From positions 3,333,501-3,397,500 of the forward strand of contig NZ_CP088953.1 in assembly GCF_021165935.1 (NCBI RefSeq): 64,000 nucleotides of DNA, in the 5' to 3' direction. Both the position numbers and the translations under genes were made by a program. This DNA comes from Microbulbifer elongatus (lineage in GTDB: Bacteria; Pseudomonadota; Gammaproteobacteria; Pseudomonadales; Cellvibrionaceae). Below are positions 57,742 to 64,000 of this stretch, one piece after another. Numbering within the stretch: the first letter of the stretch is position 1; every line of letters starts with the position of its first letter. The notes beneath the pieces are model-generated. The model saw only the letters and a list, made by a program, of their open reading frames with translations, made no database searches and was not told where the DNA came from.

Positions 57742-58344
57742 TTACAGCTTGCCGGAGTTCTCGCTCAGGTAGGCAGCAACACCTTCCGGGGAAGCGTTCA
57801 TGCCTTTGTCACCTTCCTGCCAGCCCGCCGGGCAGACCTCACCGTGCTCCTGGTGGAACGCCAGCGCGTCAACCATGCGCAGCATCTCGTCGACGTTACG
57901 ACCCAGTGGCAGATCGTTCACCACCTGGTGACGCACAACGCCTTCTTCGTCGATCAGGAAGGAGCCACGGAAAGCAACGCCGCCTTCAGACTCAACGTCG
58001 TAGGCCTGGCAGATTTCGTGCTTCACGTCCGCAACCAGGGTGTACTTCACTTCACCAATACCACCGTCGTTGATGGCGGTGTTACGCCAGGCGTTGTGAG
58101 AGAACTGAGAGTCGATGGAAACACCGATTACCTCAACACCGCGCTTCTGGAACTCCTCAAAGCGGTGGTCGAAGGCGATCAGCTCGGACGGGCACACAAA
58201 GGTGAAGTCCAGCGGGTAGAAGAAGATCACCGCCTTCTTGCCCTTGATGGTTTCTGCCAGGTTGAACGCGTCAACGATTTCGCCGTTACCCAGTACTGCT
58301 GCCGCGGTGAAATCCGGTGCGGGCTTACCTACTAATACAGCCAT
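57742..58344 (-). CDS. Typical 2-Cys peroxiredoxin (AhpC/TSA family)
   Basis: A 200-residue peroxide reductase with peroxidatic Cys in FTFVCPSELIAF near 51 and resolving Cys in EVCPAGW near 170. Arg for the active site is in VRHQVVNDLPLGRN near 139. In Pseudomonas a peroxidase gene also precedes bfd and bfrB, matching the order here. The upstream region has a promoter and a possible OxyR-type half-site. Confidence 0.92.
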   Translation of the reverse strand: MAVLVGKPAPDFTAAAVLGNGEIVDAFNLAETIKGKKAVIFFYPLDFTFVCPSELIAFDHRFEEFQKRGVEVIGVSIDSQFSHNAWRNTAINDGGIGEVKYTLVADVKHEICQAYDVESEGGVAFRGSFLIDEEGVVRHQVVNDLPLGRNVDEMLRMVDALAFHQEHGEVCPAGWQEGDKGMNASPEGVAAYLSENSGKL

Positions 58345-58390
58345 GAGAACCTCCTCAATGAGATAGATAATGGATTGTAGAAATGGTCAA

Positions 58391-58440
58391 TTTATAACCA
58401 GCAGCTATAAATAGACAAAAGATCGATAGGGGGCCGCTAT
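58391..58440 (-). promoter_or_regulatory. Peroxiredoxin promoter with possible OxyR half-site
   Basis: On the minus strand, TTGTCT (58413-58418) and TATAAA (58391-58396) are 16 nt apart. Just upstream of the -35, ATAG-N7-CTAT (58426-58440) matches half of the OxyR consensus. The second half of the consensus is not present, so the assignment is weak. Confidence 0.35.
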
Positions 58441-58606
58441 GATACACAGGGGCCTAAGGCAGTCCCATTAAATTTTTATATAACGCCAATAGCAGCTGCC
58501 CCACGCCGTTTGCCCTCCTCATAACCCCAGACCAACGGGTCAAATTCAACCCTTCTGGTTACCATACGACCAACTAGAATACATACTGAACGGTCGAAAA
58601 ATCTTA

Positions 58607-58635
58607 TTGACACTTATTCTCATTAACAATAAGAT
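58607..58635 (+). promoter_or_regulatory. bfd promoter overlapped by Fur-box-like sequence
   Basis: TTGACA (58607-58612) and TAAGAT (58630-58635) have a 17-nt spacer, a near-consensus sigma-70 promoter about 45 nt before the bfd ATG. The spacer CTTATTCTCATTAACAATAA resembles Fur-binding sites, which would give iron repression of bfd, as known in other bacteria. Confidence 0.6.
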
Positions 58636-58681
58636 CCACTCTCCGTTGAATAGAAGACTGTATTTGCGCCAGGTTACCGCG

Positions 58682-58894
58682 ATGTATGTATGTATCTGCA
58701 AAGGCATCACCGACAGCCAGATTAAAGAAGCTGTATACGATGGTTCCACCTCAGTGAAAGCACTGCGTCGCCACCTCGGGGTATCCTCCCAATGCGGCCG
58801 CTGTGCGGAACTGACGCAGGAGATTATCGACGAGACCATGACCGCCGGTATGCTCACCAACACCAACAGCGCCCTCTTCTATTCCGCCGGCTGA
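58682..58894 (+). CDS. bfd: Bacterioferritin-associated ferredoxin
   Basis: A 70-residue [2Fe-2S] protein: ligands Cys4 and Cys6 in MYVCICKG, then the CxxC of SQCGRCAE (about 38-41). It reduces ferric iron in bacterioferritin to release it. The ATG at 58682 is set by the family N-terminus MYVCICK. It lies downstream of the Fur-like promoter and two genes before bfr. Confidence 0.93.
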   Translation: MYVCICKGITDSQIKEAVYDGSTSVKALRRHLGVSSQCGRCAELTQEIIDETMTAGMLTNTNSALFYSAG

Positions 58895-59041
58895 TTGCCG
58901 GCGCCCACTCGCCGTCGTCTCGCCCCGGCATCACTTATTTACCGGCACCGCTGCGGCATCCCGCTCCCCCACCTGCGCCCCCTGACCTAGGCTTAAAGCT
59001 GCCACTTTGCTTTTACCTGAGCCTGGAGTCTGTGCGGGTCC

Positions 59042-60358
59042 ATGAAACAACAGCTGCTGCACCTTGCCGAACGACTGCGCGCCAGTTTCTGGGTTATCCC
59101 GGCAATCATGATGGCTGCGGCGATCCTATTCGCGCAGGGGTTTCTTAGTATCGATCGGCACTGGAACGTTGAACAGCTCCCCGGGCTGGGCTGGTTACAA
59201 CTGCGCGACCCGGACAGCGCCCGCGCTTTGCTGTCCGCCGTTGCCAGCTCCACCATTACTGTGGCAGGTACCGTCTTCTCTATTACCACCGTCGCCCTGA
59301 CCCTCGCCTCCAACCAGTTTGGCCCCCGTCTGGTACGCAACTTCATTCGCGACCGGGGCACCCAGATTTCCCTGGGCATCTTTCTTTCTACCTTTGTCTA
59401 TGCGCTGCTGGTCATGCGCGGTATCGACACCAGCGGCCCGCGACACCATCACACCCTCGCGGTCAGCTTTGCGCTGCTGATGGCACTGGCCTGTATCGCC
59501 TACCTGATTTATTTCATTCACAACGTCGCCCAGTCCATTCAGATCGACAACATCACCTTTGAGATCAACCGGGAGTTTCGCAACGCGCTGGATACTATTT
59601 ATCCCGCGGACGACTGTCGCAACCCAAGAACCTGCAGACGGGATATACGGGATATCCCACTCGCGGACGACCGCCTGCAGGTACGGGCCAACAAAGAGGG
59701 GTACATTCAGCGCATCGATAACCGCAAGCTGATTGCCTGGGCCTGCGAGCACCAGTGTACGGTGCGCCTGAAAATCCATCCGGGGGCATTTCTCTACCAC
59801 TGGGGCAATATCGCCACGGTGCACAATCCGCCGCGAAATATTGACAGCCAGGCGATCGCCGAAGCCATTCAAGGCGCGATCACCCTCGGCGCGCAACCCA
59901 CTGCCGAGCAGGATGTCATATTCTCCGTTCGTCAATTGGCACAGATCGCGGTGCGCGCCCTGTCGCCGGGGATCAACGATCCCTTCACGGCCTATACCTG
60001 CATTGACCGCCTGGTGGATGGGATCGGTATCATTCTGCAACGCCCCGCACTTCCCAACTGCTTTCACGACGACGATCAGAACCTGCGCCTGGTCACCACC
60101 GAACTCAACTTTGCCGATGTGTTGGCAGCGGCCCTGGATGAAATCCGCGAGTACGGCCGGGACAGCGGCGTGGTCATGCGACATTTATGCAGCGCACTGA
60201 TTGCGCTTGCGGAAATCTGCTCGCGCAAGGAAGAGCAGCAGGCCCTTAGGCAATTGATCCAACGCCTGCAGGAGGATTGCGAAATCAGTCTGAAAGACAG
60301 ATTTGATGTCGCCGCGATTCAGAAGCAGCTCTCCAAAATGCGCAGCGAGCTCGAATGA
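59042..60358 (+). CDS. DUF2254 membrane protein
   Basis: A 438-residue protein with four N-terminal membrane helices (about 17-36, 62-89, 112-131 and 140-165), including TVAGTVFSITTVALTLASNQFGPR, a DUF2254 hallmark. The cytosolic C-terminus contains RALSPGINDPFTAYTCIDRL near 305. The function is unknown. It sits between bfd and bfr, an unusual interruption of that pair. Confidence 0.85.
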   Translation: MKQQLLHLAERLRASFWVIPAIMMAAAILFAQGFLSIDRHWNVEQLPGLGWLQLRDPDSARALLSAVASSTITVAGTVFSITTVALTLASNQFGPRLVRNFIRDRGTQISLGIFLSTFVYALLVMRGIDTSGPRHHHTLAVSFALLMALACIAYLIYFIHNVAQSIQIDNITFEINREFRNALDTIYPADDCRNPRTCRRDIRDIPLADDRLQVRANKEGYIQRIDNRKLIAWACEHQCTVRLKIHPGAFLYHWGNIATVHNPPRNIDSQAIAEAIQGAITLGAQPTAEQDVIFSVRQLAQIAVRALSPGINDPFTAYTCIDRLVDGIGIILQRPALPNCFHDDDQNLRLVTTELNFADVLAAALDEIREYGRDSGVVMRHLCSALIALAEICSRKEEQQALRQLIQRLQEDCEISLKDRFDVAAIQKQLSKMRSELE

Positions 60359-60651
60359 ACCCGCGCCCGCCGCAAACAATCTAAACAGCAATCGTTCTCA
60401 GTGTAGTTTTCGGCCTTTTTCCCGTTAATTTTCTGGCTTTTTTCCTGCACGTTCGCCGACATTCCTCGCTTGACTTGTCCTTTTCTGCAACGCAAACTCC
60501 ACACAATCTCGCGCTGTGGACTCTACAATTCTGATGGTACAGGCCGGAATAACTCCGTTGCTGTTCACCGCCTGTTTTAGAAGATCAGCGCCAACGTTTT
60601 GATTAATAATTACCGCCACAGGACATTGCGACCCGGCTCAAGGAGAACACC

Positions 60652-61134
60652 ATGAAAGGCGATCCCAAAGTCATCGAACATTTGAACAAGGCACTGGGAA
60701 ATGAGCTGATTGCCATCAACCAGTATTTTCTGCACTCCCGTATGTTCAAGGACTGGGGCCTGAAAGAGCTGGCCGACAAGGAGTATCACGAATCCATCGA
60801 CGAGATGAAACACGCCGACTGGCTGATCGAACGGATTCTGTTTCTCGAAGGTATTCCCAACCTGCAGCATCTCGGCAAACTGCTTATCGGTGAGAACACC
60901 GAGGAAATGCTCAAGTGCGATCTGAAGCTGGAACAGAAAGCCATTCCTGATCTGCGCGACGGCATCGCCTACTGCGAATCGGTACGCGACTACGGCAGCC
61001 GTGAACTGCTGCAGCGCATTCTCGATTCCGAGGAAGAGCACCTGGACTGGCTGGAAACCCAGCTTGGGCTGATCGACAAGGTCGGCCTGCAGAACTACCT
61101 GCAGACCCAGATGGTGTCCGCCTCCGAGGAATAA
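60652..61134 (+). CDS. bfr: Bacterioferritin
   Basis: A 160-residue haem ferritin. All ferroxidase ligands align with E. coli numbering: Glu18, Glu51, His54, Glu94, Glu127 and His130; haem ligand Met52 and Tyr25 are also present. It forms a 24-mer iron store served by Bfd. AAGGAG lies about 8 nt before the ATG. The 293-nt upstream gap should hold its promoter. Confidence 0.96.
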   Translation: MKGDPKVIEHLNKALGNELIAINQYFLHSRMFKDWGLKELADKEYHESIDEMKHADWLIERILFLEGIPNLQHLGKLLIGENTEEMLKCDLKLEQKAIPDLRDGIAYCESVRDYGSRELLQRILDSEEEHLDWLETQLGLIDKVGLQNYLQTQMVSASEE

Positions 61135-61143
61135 AATACCCTG

Positions 61144-61202
61144 GGAGCCGGCCCTGCAGACGAACGGGGCGAAGCGCGCTGTTCGTCTGCAGGGCCGGCT
61201 CC
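61144..61202. repeat. REP-like long inverted repeat after bfr
   Basis: GGAGCCGGCC... arms 61144-61165 and 61181-61202 pair perfectly over 22 bp around a 15-nt loop, followed by TACAGG. The end GGAGCCGGC...GGCTCCTACAGG resembles REP elements of pseudomonads (GTAGGAGC type on the opposite strand). It is unrelated in sequence to the five-copy palindromic family. Confidence 0.75.
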
Positions 61203-61214
61203 TACAGGCAAATT

Positions 61215-61260
61215 CCGGGCACAAAAAAACCGCGAAATCTCGCGGTTTTTTTGTGCCCGG
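61215..61260. terminator. Bidirectional terminator between bfr and grxD
   Basis: A perfect palindrome with 21-bp arms (61215-61235 and 61240-61260). Core stem ACCGCGA/TCGCGGT with a 4-nt loop, flanked by A7 and T7. It serves plus-strand bfr and minus-strand grxD. Confidence 0.9.
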
Positions 61261-61287
61261 GCTTATGGCTCCGAGATTCGGCAGTGA

Positions 61288-61620
61288 TTACTCGCCCTGC
61301 TCGGCATCCTTGGCGGCTTCCTCGATCAGGGTTTTCAGCTCACCGCTTTCATGCATCTCCATGATGATGTCGCAGCCACCCACCAGCTCCTGCTTCACCC
61401 ACAACTGCGGGAAGGTCGGCCAGTTGGCGTATTTCGGCAGTTCCTGACGGATATCCGGGTTGGACAGCACGTCCACATAGGCAAATCGCTTACCACAGGC
61501 CATCACAGCCTGGGAGGCACGCATGGAGAAACCACACTGCGGCGCGTTGGGGCTGCCTTTCATATAAAGCAGGATGTCGTTATCGGCGATCTGCTTTTTG
61601 ATGTTTTCCAGAGTATCCAT
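61288..61620 (-). CDS. grxD: Monothiol glutaredoxin (Grx4 type)
   Basis: A 110-residue CGFS glutaredoxin (PNAPQCGFSMRASQ, Cys near 30) with the glutathione-binding WPTFPQLWVKQELVGGCDI segment. It binds a [2Fe-2S] cluster with BolA-type partners and acts in iron-sulfur trafficking. Placement next to bfr and bfd fits iron homeostasis and matches Pseudomonas order. Confidence 0.95.
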   Translation of the reverse strand: MDTLENIKKQIADNDILLYMKGSPNAPQCGFSMRASQAVMACGKRFAYVDVLSNPDIRQELPKYANWPTFPQLWVKQELVGGCDIIMEMHESGELKTLIEEAAKDAEQGE

Positions 61621-61786
61621 AGTGGAATCTAACCTCGAGTTTATGCATTCATGCCGGAAGAGCGCACACTAAAGCACTTCCCATCAGCGGTCGCCGGGTG
61701 GCGATGTCGCACATCGCACGCCTCCGGGGCCACAGTCGCGCGGATTGTACCTGACCCCCATGCATTCCGCACCCTATGGGCGGGCT

Positions 61787-63172
61787 TTACTCCGGGGCGC
61801 CCTCCCGCCCCTGCATGACCGGGAAATCACAGGTGTGCCAGGCTTTCATCCCGCCGAGCAGATTGCGTACATCGCGAAACCCGGCTCGGCGCAGAATACT
61901 CACCGCCACGCCGGCCCGGTGCCCGACACCGCAGGTCACGACCAGAGGGGCGTTTTTATCCAGCGCCAACTTCGCCAGCTTCTCTTCGAGATGCCCCACA
62001 AAACAATGCAGGGCACCGGGAATATGTCCGGCAGCGAACTCACCGGCCTCCCGCACGTCGAGGACCCGCTGGGATGGCAGCGCCTGCCTCAGGGATTGTG
62101 GCGAGATCACCCCGCAACACCCCCAGGGCTGCCCACTATCGCGCCAGCCTGGGAAACCACCCTTGAGCCCGCCGACAACCCGGTCGAGGCCAATCCGCGC
62201 CAGGTGCATTGCACCCTCGCGGATGTCTTCCTCGCGGTCGCACACCAGCAGAATCCTGTCCTGGGACTCCGCTACCCAACCACCAAACACCGGCAAACCC
62301 TGGAGCCACACGCTGTAGCTGTTTTTGATATGCGCGGCGCAGTAGCCCTCGGGCTCCCGTGTATCGATCACCTTCGCATCGCGGGCAGCCTCAGCGAACC
62401 TGTCTGGGGGCATCAAGGCCACCGCGTCCACAGAGGCCGATGGCTGCAACCCACCGTTGAGATTGACGAGCTCCATCCGTCGGAAATACGGAGGTCGAGG
62501 TAGCTCCTCGCCACCTTTCTGCTGCGCAAATGCCGCCCTGTCTTTGACGAATACCGGGTTGACCCGACGCTCCCGCCCCAGGGTAGAGTGCGGAATGGCA
62601 TGCATCCCACTGCCACAGACCGAGCCCGGACCATGGGCGGGAAACACCAGCACCTCGTCGTCCAGCCCCCCGAGTTTCTCGTGCACCGAGTCGTAGATAC
62701 ACCCGGCATTTTCCACTGCACGCGCTTCGTCCGGCAGATCGCTGCGACCGGTATCCCCGTAGAAAAGCGTATCACCGGTAAACACGCCCCAGGGGCGGTC
62801 ATTTTCCAGCCCGAACACCAGATAGCACACACTTTCCGGGGTATGCCCCGGGGTATGCAGGGCGACCAGCTTCAGCGCACCAACTTCAAACCCCTCGCGG
62901 TCACCCAGTGCGATATCACCTCGCCCGAACAGCGCGTGCCCGGTATTCACCACTTTGGCCCCGGTTACCTCCGCCAGATAACGGGATCCCATCACGAAAT
63001 CTTCGTGTCGGTGTGTTTCCAGAATGTGGGTAATCCGGCACCCAAGATCACGGGCAGTCCGCAAATACACGTCCACGTCCCGCCTCGGGTCCACAATAGC
63101 CGCTACATCGCCGTCCGTAATCAGGTAAGCGAAATGCGAGATGACCGGAGTTTCGATCCGCACCAGTTGCAT
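61787..63172 (-). CDS. MBL-fold hydrolase fused to two rhodanese domains (persulfide dioxygenase-like)
   Basis: A 461-residue protein. Residues 1 to about 240 are a metallo-beta-lactamase fold with metal motif THRHEDF (His54, His56, Asp58, with Phe59 where most relatives have His) and HTPGHTPES near 113. Two rhodanese domains follow: the first has a Cys in LLVCDREED, the second in VVTCGVGHRAG. The fusion suggests persulfide oxidation coupled to sulfur transfer. The ATG at 63172 follows GAGGAG. Confidence 0.85.
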   Translation of the reverse strand: MQLVRIETPVISHFAYLITDGDVAAIVDPRRDVDVYLRTARDLGCRITHILETHRHEDFVMGSRYLAEVTGAKVVNTGHALFGRGDIALGDREGFEVGALKLVALHTPGHTPESVCYLVFGLENDRPWGVFTGDTLFYGDTGRSDLPDEARAVENAGCIYDSVHEKLGGLDDEVLVFPAHGPGSVCGSGMHAIPHSTLGRERRVNPVFVKDRAAFAQQKGGEELPRPPYFRRMELVNLNGGLQPSASVDAVALMPPDRFAEAARDAKVIDTREPEGYCAAHIKNSYSVWLQGLPVFGGWVAESQDRILLVCDREEDIREGAMHLARIGLDRVVGGLKGGFPGWRDSGQPWGCCGVISPQSLRQALPSQRVLDVREAGEFAAGHIPGALHCFVGHLEEKLAKLALDKNAPLVVTCGVGHRAGVAVSILRRAGFRDVRNLLGGMKAWHTCDFPVMQGREGAPE

Positions 63173-63491
63173 AGTCGACTCCTCGCAATCGAATGCCAAA
63201 AACCTGCTCTGCCGCTTCCCCTTCCCGGCCCGAAAGTGGCTTTCAATGGTTACTACAGGTTAGGCACAGCCTGTGTCTTTAACGACTCCCGAGAAAACGA
63301 TAAACCGACAAAAAGCTGTGCTAGTATTGCCGGTTCCCCGGGGAAATTGCGGTCACGATACGCCCAAGGCGTATTTTCTGCGGTTTCCCTTTTACTTTGG
63401 GCCCTTTTGTCTCGCATTGCTTGTCGAAAGTTTGTCGATCGCTATCGCGAAAGCAGGCCCAACAGAGACCCACCCACAGAGGAGATATACG

Positions 63492-64000
63492 GTGGCTACT
63501 CCCGCACTGATGCAGAACTACGGCAACAGAACCCTGACCCTGGTCAGAGGTGAAGGTAACTACGTGTGGGATGACAATGGCCGACGATATCTCGACGCGC
63601 TCTCCGGGATCGCGGTGTGTGGCCTCGGCCACTGCCACCCGGCGGTTACGCTGGCGATCCAGGAACAGGCCAACACCCTGCTGCATGTCTCGAACCTGTA
63701 CAACATCCCGCCCCAGGAACAGCTGGCAGATAAACTGGTAAAGCTGTCGGGAATGGACAATGTGTTTTTCTCCAACTCCGGTGCCGAGGCCAACGAGGCA
63801 GCGATCAAGCTGGCACGCAAGCTCGGCAACGAGCGCGGCCTCGCCTGCCCCAAGATCGTGGTGACCGAAGGTGCATTCCACGGGCGTACCCTCGCCACCC
63901 TGACCGCCACCGGCAACCCCAAGGTGCAACAGGGCTTTGCGCCGCTGCCGGAAGGCTTTTTGCGGGTGCCGTATAACGATGTGGCAGCCATCGACGCGCT
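63492..64000 (+). CDS. argD: Acetylornithine/ornithine aminotransferase (3' truncated)
   Basis: The first 169 residues of a class III PLP aminotransferase: ALSGIAVCGLGHCHPAV near 42, SNSGAEANEAAIKLARK near 95 and the FHGRTLATLTATG block near 130. It should act in arginine synthesis. The GTG start at 63492 follows GAGGAGA. The PLP lysine lies beyond the window. argD here, after grxD, recalls the argF neighbourhood in Pseudomonas. Confidence 0.9.
   Translation, partial: MATPALMQNYGNRTLTLVRGEGNYVWDDNGRRYLDALSGIAVCGLGHCHPAVTLAIQEQANTLLHVSNLYNIPPQEQLADKLVKLSGMDNVFFSNSGAEANEAAIKLARKLGNERGLACPKIVVTEGAFHGRTLATLTATGNPKVQQGFAPLPEGFLRVPYNDVAAIDA

Overview
The window looks like chromosomal DNA of a GC-rich, probably marine gammaproteobacterium. 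Gene content and order resemble Pseudomonas and, more closely, Cellvibrionales such as Microbulbifer. The genus is my inference from synteny and protein style; no 16S gene or search supports it. I see no rRNA, tRNA, prophage, insertion sequence or CRISPR array. Almost everything is housekeeping or envelope biology, so the unusual signal is mostly in the gaps between genes.

Layout. 1-6653 is an envelope and stress block on the minus strand: a polysaccharide deacetylase, a PhoQ/PhoP-like two-component system with a PepSY protein, a glycine-zipper protein, and a tightly overlapping ECF-sigma operon encoding exported arginine-rich and acidic proteins. 6762-13737 holds a TcyP-like symporter, a TlpA-like lipoprotein and a YihY protein facing arsC-wrbA-DUF2069 and sppA. 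14050-17939 is a three-gene operon for making and phosphorolysing a glycosylglycerate compatible solute. 17985-24434 holds an HPP membrane protein, an MFS transporter and a TgpA/DUF58/MoxR cluster. 24497-45885 is a long minus-strand biosynthetic run ending in a divergent LysR regulator: metZ, purF, cvpA, dedD, folC, accD, trpA, trpB, trpF, truA, fimV, a USG-1-like protein, asd, leuB, leuD, leuC. As I recall it, this order matches Pseudomonas except that trpBA sits between accD and trpF. 46032-55970 holds an outer-membrane barrel protein, aroC, prmB, folE, an isomerase, an alpha/beta hydrolase, sixA, two DUF4389 paralogues, gpsA and htpG. 56126-64000 is a serine hydrolase followed by an iron, redox and sulfur block (peroxiredoxin, bfd, DUF2254, bfr, grxD, an MBL-rhodanese fusion) and the start of argD.

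The most interesting observation is a family of five long palindromic elements of about 115-127 bp, at 11671, 25786, 25970, 30451 and 40306, all between genes. Each folds as a long outer stem enclosing two hairpins. The stem sequences change from copy to copy while staying paired. The loops (AGGGAC and A[T/G]GGA[T/C]) and a junction strand (TTYACRRCG) stay nearly constant. That pattern indicates selection on structure, and the design recalls a reported RNA motif with two AYGGAY loops.
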